The notes under the pieces were generated by a model. That model had not been told where the DNA came from. It saw only the letters and a program-made list of their open reading frames with translations, and searched no databases. Positions 1 through 7,200 of a stretch of DNA of 23,929 nt are shown here, one piece after another; the first letter of the stretch is position 1, and each line of letters begins with the position of its first letter. The DNA is from CAZNGF01 sp964572855. Its GTDB lineage: Bacteria; Bipolaricaulota; Bipolaricaulia; RBG-16-55-9; JAJCYT01. The position numbers and the translations under genes are program-made. The stretch spans positions 1 to 23,929 of the forward strand of contig CAZNGF010000047.1 of assembly GCA_964572855.1 (NCBI GenBank), in the 5' to 3' direction.

Positions 1-70
1 TCAAGAGCCTGAAGTCAGTCTACACGGCTTACTCAGATTGCTAGTCTAGAGCCTTCCGGTATATCAAAAA
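1..70 (-). other. Start of a further gene cassette (no gene seen)
   Basis: Read on the minus strand this stretch lies beyond the recombination core of the attC site at 71-173, so by integron logic it is the start of the next cassette. It is too short to show a gene and I see no start codon with a ribosome site in it. Confidence 0.3.
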
Positions 71-173
71 GCACCTAACGTCGGCGATGAGCCGCGCTTG
101 ACGGCGACCGATCGGAGCGGCAGCGAAGGGAGCGAGCAGTCAAGCGTCGGACTCGATTGCCCTTGTTATGTGC
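71..173 (-). repeat. attC: attC recombination site of the hicBA cassette
   Basis: The ends are near-complementary: GCACCTAAC at 71-79 and GTTATGTGC at 165-173 pair in 8 of 9 positions. Inside, CGCTTGAC pairs with GTCAAGCG, and the arms between contain unpaired bases, as expected of a folded attC hairpin with extrahelical bases. On the minus strand the distal core reads GTTAGGT, an exact match to the GTTRRRY consensus. It follows the hicA stop codon directly, which is the normal gene-then-attC order of a cassette read leftwards. Confidence 0.7.
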
Positions 174-361
174 TACTTTGGGTCCTTGACGCCGAGGTCG
201 CGGCATATCTTCTGGGCGAGGTGATCGTTGATCTCGCGATGTCTGGGCACCGCCGACCTTTTGTTCTGGGCAGGATTGTGCCACCACGAGTGTCGTCCTC
301 CCTCTCTGAGCAGTTCGCAACCATACGATTCGAGATGCCGAATCAGGTCGCGGCGCTTCAT
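173..361 (-). CDS. hicA: HicA-family mRNA interferase toxin (cassette-borne)
   Basis: A 62-residue protein of the HicA (YcfA-like) family, a small double-stranded-RNA-binding-fold ribonuclease that cleaves mRNA when its antitoxin is lost. The N-terminus (KRRDLIRHLESYGCELLREG) and the G-x-H motif with His24, the family's catalytic histidine, are visible. The gene overlaps the upstream hicB by 4 bases, so the two are co-translated. Its stop codon abuts an attC site, so the pair forms one integron cassette. Toxin-antitoxin cassettes are common in integrons and are thought to stabilise arrays. The order here is antitoxin first (hicB-hicA), the reverse of the classical E. coli order but frequent elsewhere. 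Confidence 0.85.
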   Translation of the reverse strand: MKRRDLIRHLESYGCELLREGGRHSWWHNPAQNKRSAVPRHREINDHLAQKICRDLGVKDPK

Positions 362-573
362 ACCGCGATTTCTAGTTCCTCAAAGTCTCCGCCCGCGGCA
401 TCAATTGCGTCCGTGCGGTTCAACTCCAAGGCTTCCCGAAGCGTGATTTTCAACGATTCAAGCAGTTCCTCTCGGGTCGCTTCCTGGCAATTGATGCCAG
501 GAACTTCTTCGATCCACCCGATCCACCAATCGCCTTCCTGTTTCACGACCGCTGTGTAGCTACTAGATTTCAT
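358..573 (-). CDS. hicB: HicB-family antitoxin (cassette-borne)
   Basis: A 71-residue HicB-like protein with the degenerate RNase-H-like fold typical of the family. It has the sequence pattern of an N-terminal beta strand, then GWIEEVPGINCQEATREE and a helix rich in Leu and Glu. It would neutralise the HicA encoded immediately downstream. It is short for HicB, lacking the C-terminal DNA-binding domain found in longer members, so autoregulation by this protein alone is doubtful. I see no strong ribosome site before the ATG. In a cassette it would be expressed from an upstream integron promoter. Confidence 0.85.
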   Translation of the reverse strand: MKSSSYTAVVKQEGDWWIGWIEEVPGINCQEATREELLESLKITLREALELNRTDAIDAAGGDFEELEIAV

Positions 574-605
574 CGTTCTATTCTAACTCATCCGCCCCAG
601 TGAAC

Positions 606-692
606 ACATAACGCCTCACATCACCGGCAGCAAAAAGCAGAGCGAGGAACGAGCGGCGCTTTTTGCTGTCCGAGTGCATGTGATTGTTATGC
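606..692 (-). repeat. attC: attC recombination site of the acetyltransferase cassette
   Basis: The ends ACATAAC (606-612) and GTTATGC (686-692) are complementary over ATAAC/GTTAT. Inner arms TCACAT/ATGTGA and CAGCAAAAAGC/GCTTTTTGCTG also pair, leaving a terminal loop of about 20 bases. This is the long imperfect hairpin of an attC (59-base element). It lies just after the stop codon of the minus-strand acetyltransferase and before hicB, as expected between two cassettes. The core GTTATGC recurs at the attI junction at 1163-1169. Confidence 0.8.
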
Positions 693-699
693 CTGCTGT

Positions 700-1145
700 T
701 CATCCCAAGGCTGCTCGCTTGTAATGAAGAATACCGTCGGTTTCTCGTTCGAATACCATGCCCGCATGCTCGGCAATTCGGGCTGACGAAGTATTTCCGG
801 TTTTTACTTCTGCTCTTATTGGTTCTGAGATTTCGTTTGCCAGTACAGCAACCATCCGCTTCGCCACTCCCCGCCCTCTTGCTCTCGGGGATACCGTCCA
901 TGACAGTTCCCATACACCATCCGCAAAATCCGCTCGAACAGTGCCGACAGGGTCACCATTTTCTTCGGCGACGTATAGCCTACGATCGGGTTGCCAAGTG
1001 TTCTCGATAGCCAAGAAACGTGGTCACTCCTCTGGACTTCAGCCGTGTTATGGCTGGCTTTTCTTGTCTCTGGATCATTGCGCCATTCCAACAGAATATC
1101 CGCATCTTTTATAGTGGCTCGTCTTAGTGTGATCGTCTCGTTCAT
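700..1145 (-). pseudogene. GNAT N-acetyltransferase, frameshifted cassette gene
   Basis: Two overlapping minus-strand reading frames together make one GNAT acetyltransferase of about 148 residues. The N-terminal part starts at 1145 (MNETITLRRATIKDADILLE) behind a good ribosome site (AGAAGGA) and contains WRNDPETRKAS and HVSWLSRTL. The C-terminal part continues with DRRLYVAEENGDPVGTVRAD and the acetyl-CoA loop SPRARGRGVAKRM. The frame changes near 985-990. Adding a single G there (reading GNPDRRL across the join) restores one continuous protein. The family acetylates an amino group of a small molecule; the substrate is unknown. The lesion is either a real one-base deletion or a sequencing error. 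It is the first cassette after attI. Confidence 0.75.
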
Positions 1146-1162
1146 GCAGTTTCCTTCTTGAG

Positions 1163-1289
1163 GCATAACTATTGACTAGACGGAAATTTTCCATATAATA
1201 TTCTATAATAGACTCTTTGTGGAAAGTCGCGTCGCCGTTCCACTACACAAGGTTAGCACAATATCTTGTGAAAAGTCAAGGCGATCTCG
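1163..1289 (-). other. attI: attI-like region with integron core site
   Basis: On the minus strand a core site GTTATGC (1163-1169) lies 17 bases before the first cassette gene start. To its right, before the integrase remnant that runs the other way, is an AT-rich stretch. Integrase gene divergent from the cassette array with attI between them is the diagnostic integron layout. Only the core site is defined; the outer limit given is simply the start of the integrase remnant. Confidence 0.55.
1172..1199 (+). promoter_or_regulatory. Sigma70-type promoter toward the integrase remnant
   Basis: TTGACT at 1172-1177, a 16-base spacer and TATAAT at 1194-1199 form a near-consensus promoter reading rightwards into the truncated integrase. 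The integrase promoter normally sits inside attI, as here. Just downstream TATAATA is repeated directly with TTC between. The stretch AATATTCTA is shared with the arsR operator at 3179-3190, which may be chance in AT-rich DNA. Confidence 0.55.
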
Positions 1290-1373
1290 ATGGAGAAAAA
1301 ACCGCGCTTCCTCGACCAAGTGCGTCAAGTTATCCGCCGCAAGCATTACGCCATCCGCCACCGAGAAGGCTAA
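1290..1373 (+). pseudogene. intI: Integron integrase, N-terminal remnant
   Basis: From the ATG at 1290 a 27-residue peptide is read (MEKKPRFLDQVRQVIRRKHY and a few more) and ends at TAA. This is the characteristic N-terminus of IntI-type tyrosine recombinases, whose SAM-like domain continues past this point in complete proteins of about 320 residues. The catalytic domain (R-H-R-Y) is absent from the window, so it cannot recombine cassettes. The sequence beyond the break matches an arsE-like gene, so the integrase was cut by a deletion or rearrangement. Confidence 0.7.
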
Positions 1374-1380
1374 TGTCATC

Positions 1381-1600
1381 GTCAAAGACGAAATCCTCGG
1401 GAGGTGATGCCAATTGCCGCAAGACCGAGAAGCTGGTGTGTCAGACGCTGGAGGAACAGGGAATCGCGGCCGAGGTCGTCCACGTGACCGATCCAACTTG
1501 ATCACCGATTACGCGTGTTCATGACGCCGGGCGTGGTGGTGGACGGCGAGGTGGAGTGTGAGGCACCAAAGATCAAGGCAATTAATGCTGAACAACCGGG
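1381..1600 (+). pseudogene. Decayed arsE-like thioredoxin gene
   Basis: This is a damaged copy of the gene at 11179-11409. The opening reads VKDEILG. A frame change around 1400-1410 destroys the CPKC active site. Then KTEKLV and AEVVHVTDPT are readable, followed by a stop, and another frame change leads to VFMTPGVVVDGEVE. Bases 1513-1552 are identical to 11315-11354 (40 of 40) and 1421-1438 to 11221-11238. No intact frame covers it. The end at about 1600 is approximate. Confidence 0.75.
1513..1552 (+). repeat. 40-bp perfect direct repeat with 11315-11354
   Basis: Forty consecutive bases, starting GCGTGTTCATGACG, recur in the intact arsE-like gene at 11315-11354 in the same orientation. The unit encodes the conserved MTPGVVVDGE segment. 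Two direct copies 9.8 kb apart could recombine to delete or duplicate the DNA between them. Confidence 0.9.
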
Positions 1601-1650
1601 TAAAGCAGCGCCCTTCACATCGTTTTGCCAGTGAGCCTTCCATTCTGAGG

Positions 1651-1866
1651 TTATAGATCTTCTGGCTTAAGCCCCGTATGTATTGCAATCCGCGCCAGCA
1701 TGCGGGGGCCGATCTCCTCGTCGTCGTGAAGGGCAAATACATAATCGGGCCAATTGGGGCGCGAAAGGATACGATGAGAACCGCTCTTATGACGCTTGAT
1801 GTTCCATCCAATCTTCCGCAGGGCCGCCAATACACGTCTTGCTTTTGTGGCCGACCAATTGCTCAT
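1651..1866 (-). CDS. hicA: HicA-family toxin, second copy
   Basis: A 71-residue HicA-type mRNA interferase. Visible features are the alternating N-terminal helix (KARRVLAALRKIGW), the G-S-H motif with catalytic His31, and the strand with HDDEEIGPRML that is typical of the family. It overlaps the upstream hicB by 4 bases. The sequence is clearly different from the cassette-borne HicA at 173-361, so this is an independent system rather than a local duplicate. No attC site is recognisable next to it. Confidence 0.87.
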   Translation of the reverse strand: MSNWSATKARRVLAALRKIGWNIKRHKSGSHRILSRPNWPDYVFALHDDEEIGPRMLARIAIHTGLKPEDL

Positions 1867-2072
1867 GCAGCTAGCGAAAACATATCGCTCATTTCAGGAA
1901 CGGTTTCTCCGTTTTCCAGGCGATCGGCCAACACTCTCAAAGAGAGGGCCTTAACGCGTGCAATGGCTTCACCGCGGGTTTGGCCATACGCGAGCGAGCC
2001 CGGGAGGTCAGGTACTTCGGCAATCCAGCGCCCATCTTCCTCTTGTTCGATTTCAATGGTGAGATTCAACAT
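1863..2072 (-). CDS. hicB: HicB-family antitoxin, second copy
   Basis: A 69-residue HicB antitoxin starting MLNLTIEIEQEEDGRWIAEV, with the family pattern EVPDLPGSLAYGQTRGEA. The start at 2072 is chosen over an in-frame upstream ATG because GAGGAG sits 6 bases before it. It is followed by hicA with a 4-base overlap. It would bind and block that toxin. The C-terminus is short, with no added ribbon-helix-helix or HTH domain visible. Confidence 0.87.
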   Translation of the reverse strand: MLNLTIEIEQEEDGRWIAEVPDLPGSLAYGQTRGEAIARVKALSLRVLADRLENGETVPEMSDMFSLAA

Positions 2073-2111
2073 GTCGTTCTCCTCGACGCATGAGTCGTTC
2101 GGCCACATACA

Positions 2112-2117
2112 ATTATA
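2112..2117 (-). promoter_or_regulatory. Possible -10 element for hicBA
   Basis: On the minus strand TATAAT lies 40 bases before the hicB start. No good -35 is found at 16-18 bases, so only the -10 is proposed. The flanking ATACAATTATAC is a near-palindrome and could be an operator. Confidence 0.3.
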
Positions 2118-2210
2118 CCGTCTCGGCATGTGTCCTCATCGGCAAGCCCAGCCGTCCCTCGAATCACTACGACAGGAGGTGATTCCTCTTGACCCTTTCC
2201 CTCCTGGGAA

Positions 2211-2546
2211 TCAGCGCGGGGCGTACATGAGGATCCCGACGCCGAGCAGGCACAGCCCCGCGCCGACCAGGTCGAAGCGGTCCGGCGGGGTGCCATCGAT
2301 CCACCAGCCCCACAGGAGCGAGAGCACGACGAACACGCCGCCGTAGGCGGCGTAGACGCGCCCGAAGTGCGCGGGCTGGAGCGTGGGCACGACGCCGTAG
2401 AGGAACAAAACCAGCCCGCCCAGCGCCCCGAGCCACACGCCCTGCGCCTCGCGCAGCCAGAGCCAGACCAAATACCCCCCGCCGATCTCCAGCAGCCCGG
2501 CCAGCAAGAACAGCCCGACCGAGGCCGCGACCGTGGCGACGGTCAT
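2211..2546 (-). CDS. YnfA/UPF0060-family small membrane protein
   Basis: A 111-residue protein with four hydrophobic segments, matching the YnfA (UPF0060) family by length and by motifs such as LLAGLLEIGGGYLVWLWLRE, RVYAAYGGVFVVLSLLWGW and DLVGAGLCLLGVGIL. The family resembles small multidrug resistance transporters and is often found near metal or arsenic genes; its substrate is unsettled. Its ATG overlaps the stop of the upstream Rdx gene (ATGA at 2543-2546), so the two are translationally coupled in an ArsR-led operon. Confidence 0.85.
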   Translation of the reverse strand: MTVATVAASVGLFLLAGLLEIGGGYLVWLWLREAQGVWLGALGGLVLFLYGVVPTLQPAHFGRVYAAYGGVFVVLSLLWGWWIDGTPPDRFDLVGAGLCLLGVGILMYAPR

Positions 2547-2800
2547 GAAGCCGTCGAGCCGGATTGTCCGGGCCGTTCCGCCAGGATGCGGATCAATTCG
2601 CCTTCGTCGGGGAAGCGCCCCTGCTCGTCCTTGGAGAAGACCAACTCGTCGTCCACCTTCACGTCGTAGACGCCGTCCTCGCCGGCGATCAGTTTGAGTT
2701 GGTCGATTTGCTGGTTGAACTGCTCGAACAGCGCCCGGGCGTCCTGAAGTGCCTGCCCCCAGAAGCGGCAGGGGCGGCAGTAGGTGATTTGGATGGTCAT
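2543..2800 (-). CDS. Rdx (SelT/SelW/SelH)-family redox protein
   Basis: An 85-residue thioredoxin-fold protein. It starts MTIQITYCRPCRFWGQ, giving a CxxC pair at Cys8/Cys11 right after the first strand. This is where SelW-like proteins have CxxC or Cxx-selenocysteine. The segment DGVYDVKVDDELVFSKDEQG is the family's second half, and the C-terminus carries FPDEGELIRIL. The start at 2800 is supported by AAAGGAG 8 bases upstream. It lies 4 bases after arsR and overlaps the YnfA-like gene. The role is probably thiol redox chemistry; no partner can be named. Confidence 0.8.
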   Translation of the reverse strand: MTIQITYCRPCRFWGQALQDARALFEQFNQQIDQLKLIAGEDGVYDVKVDDELVFSKDEQGRFPDEGELIRILAERPGQSGSTAS

Positions 2801-2804
2801 CGCA

Positions 2805-3152
2805 TCACTCCTTTTGGGATGGAAGCGGCGCGGAGCCAAGGCCGGTCCCCGGCAGCGCGGCGTCGAGCGCCGCGCGCAGGGCGTCGGCGTTGAGGGCGCA
2901 GTACAAGCGCTGCCCCCGGCGCCGCATCGTGACCAGCCCGGCCGCGCGCAGGTCCTTGAGGTGGTAGCTCACCGTGGGCAGCGAGACGTCCAGGTTGGCC
3001 GCCAGCTCGCCCACGTCGCAGCACGACTCCGACAGGTCGCACGCCTCCGGGGCGCGGCAGCGGAGCGCCTTGTCGTGCAGCTGGCGCACGATGCGCACGC
3101 GGTGTGCGTTGCCCAGCGCCTTGAACAGCTCGGCCGCGCGTTCGGGGGTCAT
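2805..3152 (-). CDS. arsR: ArsR/SmtB-family metalloregulator (first of three)
   Basis: A 115-residue winged-helix repressor: LFKALGNAHRVRIVRQL, the recognition helix VSLPTVSYHLKDLRAAGL, and the wing RRRGQRLYCAL. Unusually, the stretch between helices contains Cys32, Cys38, Cys44 and Cys45, a cluster not in the usual ELCVCDL arrangement, so the metal site may differ. An in-frame GTG at 3158 exists, but AGGAG is 7 bases before the ATG at 3152 and only 1 base before the GTG, so 3152 is chosen. It heads an operon with the Rdx and YnfA-like genes and probably represses its own promoter (3179-3219). Confidence 0.9.
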   Translation of the reverse strand: MTPERAAELFKALGNAHRVRIVRQLHDKALRCRAPEACDLSESCCDVGELAANLDVSLPTVSYHLKDLRAAGLVTMRRRGQRLYCALNADALRAALDAALPGTGLGSAPLPSQKE

Positions 3153-3178
3153 GGTCACGCTCCTAGTTTAGAAAGTTC

Positions 3179-3219
3179 TAGAATATTCTAATTATATTGA
3201 CACGCTTCCCCTCGGTCAA
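3179..3219 (-). promoter_or_regulatory. arsR promoter and palindromic operator
   Basis: Reading leftwards, TTGACC (3214-3219), a 17-base spacer and TATAAT (3191-3196) form a near-consensus sigma70 promoter. Directly downstream of the -10 is the perfect 12-bp palindrome TAGAATATTCTA (3179-3190), overlapped by a second palindrome TTCTAGAA (3176-3183). This is the expected position for an ArsR repressor site covering the transcription start. Confidence 0.75.
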
Positions 3220-3264
3220 GCTCGCGGCGCCACGCTCCCCGCGTCAGCGGGAAGGCGGGCGGTC

Positions 3265-3966
3265 TCAGTGGATCAGCATCGTCCCGATCATGCCGAACAG
3301 GAAGCCGGACACGGCGCCCAGCGCGGGGAAGTCGTGGTGCTTGAGGTGGGCGCCGGGGGCGATGTCCTCGAAGACGAGGTAGAGGATCCCGCCGCTGCAA
3401 AAGAGCATGATCAGGCCCAAACCCCCAGCGTTGGCGGCCGGCCAGGCGAAGCCGAGCCCCGCCGCCAGCGGCCCGACCAGCGGCACGGCCAGGAAAAGCG
3501 GCCACAGCTGTCGGGGCGACTTGCCGCCTTCCCGCATCTCGTGGTAGGCGGCAAAGCCCTCGGGCGTGTTTTGCAGCGCGATGAAGCCGGCGAGCAGGTA
3601 GGCGACCTCGGAGCCGGCGGCCGCGGCAGCGCCCAGCAGGATGGCTTCGGGCGTGAAGTCCAGCAACATGCCGATGAACTGCGAGGCCGCGTTGCGCGCG
3701 GCTTTGACCCAGGCGCTCAGGCGCCAAAAGGCGATCCCGCCCAGCAAGAACGCGGCCGAGGCGGGCAGCACCGGGTTGTGCTCGATGCCGTGCGGGATCA
3801 AAACGAGCGCGATGGCGGCCAGCAGCGCCCCGCCCCCGAAGTAGGAAACGAAGCTGTCGACCTCTTGACGCAGGCAGAGGGTTTTGAGCGCCAGGTTGGA
3901 GGAAATCAGCGCGCCCAGCGGAATCGACAGCCCCGCGACCAGTGCCAGCGATAACGCCTCGATCAT
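3265..3966 (-). CDS. ZIP-family metal permease, atypical
   Basis: A 233-residue membrane protein with about eight hydrophobic segments, resembling ZIP divalent-metal transporters. The fourth and fifth helices carry DFTPEAILLG and QNTPEGFAAY, where classical ZIPs have HNxPEG-type metal-binding motifs. The Pro-Glu core is kept but the first His is replaced, so the metal site is altered and a substrate cannot be assigned. The start at 3966 (MIEALSLALVAGLSIPLGA) begins directly in the first membrane helix; a longer frame to 4050 adds a sequence without family features. Same strand as the molybdenum enzyme genes, 252 bases after them. Confidence 0.7.
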   Translation of the reverse strand: MIEALSLALVAGLSIPLGALISSNLALKTLCLRQEVDSFVSYFGGGALLAAIALVLIPHGIEHNPVLPASAAFLLGGIAFWRLSAWVKAARNAASQFIGMLLDFTPEAILLGAAAAAGSEVAYLLAGFIALQNTPEGFAAYHEMREGGKSPRQLWPLFLAVPLVGPLAAGLGFAWPAANAGGLGLIMLFCSGGILYLVFEDIAPGAHLKHHDFPALGAVSGFLFGMIGTMLIH

Positions 3967-4111
3967 GAGCGGTCCCTGCCCTTTCCCGGCGGCGTGCGGT
4001 TGAGCGCGCACGGTTGGGCACATTCTCCCCGGGCCCCCGATGGGGTTCAAGCAACCCGAGGATTCCCCGCCTCGACGGCCAACCCGGAGGGCTCGACCCC
4101 GGTGGATCCTG

Positions 4112-4143
4112 CGGCAGGGACGCGCCGCTGTGCGCCCCTGCCG
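4112..4143 (-). terminator. Stem-loop between ttrA-like gene and ZIP gene
   Basis: CGGCAGGG at 4112-4119 pairs with CCCTGCCG at 4136-4143, and CGC/GCG pair inside. It sits 75 bases after the stop of the molybdenum enzyme. No T-run follows on the minus strand, so a terminator is only one reading. The rest of 3967-4218 shows no gene. Confidence 0.35.
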
Positions 4144-4218
4144 ACCGTGATGGGGACGCGGATGAGCCCGATGCGCCGGCGCCGTGGCCCGGAAAGGTTT
4201 CGGGGGGCCGACGCTCGC

Positions 4219-7200
4219 TTACGCCGGGACGCGCTCCAGCCGCACCTGGGTGTCGTAGAAGCTCACGCTGCCGCCGACCGGGTCCAGCATGCAGGTGTTC
4301 TTGAGGGCCGGGTCGACCCACATGGCGGCGTTGGCGTGCAGGCCGGCCGCGCGGCGGGGTTCGCCCGCAATCACTTCGCCGTCGATGGTGATGTCGACCG
4401 CGCCGGTGGCCCAGTGGCCGAAGCCCAGGAAGAAGTTGATCACGCCCGGCCGCATGGTCTGGGTGAACTGCACCTTGCCGACCATGGGCTTGCGCTTGCC
4501 GTTGCCCAGCTCCCAGGCGCCGTCGGGGTTGGTGGCGCTGACCACCTTGACCGACTCGCCGTCCTTGAGGCCCAGGCGCTCGGCGTCGCGCGGGTTGATC
4601 TGGATGGCGTTCTCGGGCATCAGCGCCGTGAGCCAGGGGTTGGTGATGGTGCGCGACTTGGTCTGGGAGATCGTGCGGCTGGTGATCAGCGCCAGGTCGT
4701 GCCCCCGGCGCAGCGCGTCGGGCTCGTTGCCGTGGAAATCCCGAATCGGCAGGTAGCTCGCCAGGCCCGGGTGCGGTTGCCCGGTGCCCGAGTGGATCGT
4801 CTTGGCGGTCTTCTCCTGGTACAGGTTCAGCAGGGTCGCGTAGGGGTGGGCGAGCATGTCGCCCTTGTAGCCCTCGGCGTGGTTTTCGAACCGTCCGCCG
4901 CGCGACAGCACGTAGACCACCTTGCGCCACATCGCCTCGCCGACGATGTGCCGCCAGCGCGCGACGTCGAACACGGCCTGCGGCAGGTGCCGACGGGCCT
5001 GCTCGAAGATCTCCAGCTCGCGGTCGTCGGCGTCGGGCACGTGCTGCGAGCCGTCGGCCTGCTCGCCGAAGGCCAGGTTGGCCACCGCCCGCAGGTAGAA
5101 GTCGTCCATGTGCTTGAGCGGCAGGCCGGGTCCGAACGCGTCCTCGCCGAAGCCGGGCAGGTCCAACTGCTCCGCGATGCCCAGCATCATCGACTCTAAC
5201 GTGATCGGCGTCGGCTGGCCGTAGACGCTGACGGTCTCGGGGATGGGCGCGATCACCGGCTGGCGCACCGGCTGCACCTTGTTGGGCATGTTCGGGTGGC
5301 TGCCCTGGAACTCCCAGCGTTCCAGGTACGACTGGTCGGGGAAGATGTAGTCGGCGTACATCGAGGTGGCGCCCACGAGAATGTCGTTGGCGATGAACAG
5401 GGGCAGCTTTTCGGTATCGCAGAGGATCTCGATGTTGGTGTGCCCGGCCGGCAGCGCGTAGGTCGGCGCGCCCATGTACATGAACAGCGCCTTGACCGGG
5501 TAGGGGTAGGCGTCGCCGATCGAGGGGATGATCTCCTCGTAGATGTCGCTGGAGAGCGGGTACCAGTTGCGCTTGGCCGGATACCCTTCAAAGAGCGTGG
5601 TCTTCTCGTAGTCGACGCCGTGGCGGATCGAGCTGATCCCGAACGGCCCCGCCTTGCCCGGATGGGCCTTGAGGTTGTACAGGCCGCCCTTGTCGGCGGT
5701 GTCCCACGTCGCGGGCTTGCACATGCCGCCCTTGTGGTCGAAGTTGCCCAGCAGCATGTTGAGCGTCATCCAGCTGAGCACGTTGTAGAAGCCGTTGGTG
5801 TGCTGCGCCGGCCCGCGGTGGATGTCGACCGCCACCTGCTTGCCGTGGCTGGTCAGTTCGCGGGCGACCGCCACCACATCCTCGGGCTTGACGTCCGCGA
5901 CCGCGCACCACTGCTCGACGCTGCGCGACTGCGCCTGTTCCAGCAGCAGTTGCAGCGAGGACTTGACGCGCGTGCCGTCGGGCAGCGTGGTGTCGACGAA
6001 CAGGTCGGCGTAGACCGGGTTGGTCGTGTCGTAGGGGTCGACGGCGGTGGGCTGGCCGTCCACCGTCGCCAGCAGGAACTTCTCCTCGTACTCGCCGCCG
6101 TCGGAGGCGGTGCGGGTCTCGGGCTCGGCCAGGCCGTGGTCGGCGGCGCGCGCGAACGCGCCGGGCTCGCCGTCCTCGATCTCGACCAGCCAGCTCGCGT
6201 TGGCCCAGCTCGACTCGCCGCGCGCGTTGGCGGCGGCCTTGTTGGCGCACGAGAGGAAGCGCGCGTCGTGGCGCTCGTGTTCCAGGATCCAGCGGATCAT
6301 GGCCATGGCCACGGCCGAGTCGGTGCCGGGCTTGAGCGGCAGCCACTTCCACGCCTTGCTCGCCAGCTTGTTGAACCGCGGGTCGGCCACGGCGATGTTC
6401 GTGTCGTTGTTAACCAGGTTCGTCGTCAGGCGCACCGAGCGATTCGGCGGGCCGTAGTTGGCCTCGAACAGGTTCGCGCCGACAAAGAGGATGAACCGGC
6501 TGTTTTCGATGTCGCCCTGCCAGTAGAACTTGTTCCCGCTGTGAAACTCCCCGTCGGCGTACCCGGCGTTGATGGCCTTGCAGGTGAAATAGAGCGAGCC
6601 CTGGCAGACCGTGGTGTGGCCGTGCGCGTTGACCGTGCCCAGCCCGGCGGCGAAGCGCTTGTACAGGTCGCTGCGCCCGCCTTTGATCCGGCCCCAGCTC
6701 AGCACGATCTGGTTGTTGGTCGGGCCCAGGTCCGGGTGCTCCGGGTCGATCAGCGTGTCGAGGTGCGCCGCGTGCTTCTGCTTGAACGCTTCGACCCGCG
6801 CCCGCTTGGCCGCCTGGTCCTTGGCGGCGTGGATGGCCTTGACGTCCGCGGCCATCACCTTGGCCACGGCCGGGTCTTTCAGCGCCGCGATCGAGCGCAG
6901 CCCCTCGACCTCGCGCTCCTCTTCGCCGGGCACGTTGCTGAACAGCCTGCCGCCCTCGCAGATTTCCTGCACCGCCTGCTCGAACGGGATCGAGACCCAC
7001 TTGTTCTCGCCGCGCTTGCCCGCGCGCTTGAGCACCTTGCGGATGCGGTAGGGGTCGTAGGCGGTCTGCAGGCCGGCCTGCCCCTTGGGGCAAACGGCCG
7101 CGTCGACCGGCTGGGCGTCGTCGAGGGCGGTGTCGTAGTCCAGGTGGGGCAGCAGCGTCCAGGGGTTGTAGGGGTTGCCGTCGATCTTGGTCAGCACCCC

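Noticed and set aside
1200..1290. Cassette promoter Pc reading left from the integrase/attI region
   Set aside because: TTGACT is present on the minus strand, but no convincing -10 at proper spacing was found; left unassigned.
1403..1408. TGA beside TGC in the decayed arsE copy as a second selenocysteine codon
   Set aside because: The frame that contains it does not continue into the thioredoxin sequence, and the copy has further stops and frame changes.
2161..2185. Inverted repeat GAATCAC/GTGATTC after the ynfA-like gene as a terminator
   Set aside because: Only 7 bp with an 11-base loop and no T-run.
2543..2800. Rdx protein as a selenoprotein
   Set aside because: Its CxxC site is fully encoded by cysteine codons and its TGA is the real stop, overlapping the next start.
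3188..4930. 580-codon minus-strand open frame spanning ZIP and ttrA-like genes
   Set aside because: Wrong frame over both real genes, Arg/Gly/Ala-rich, no motif.
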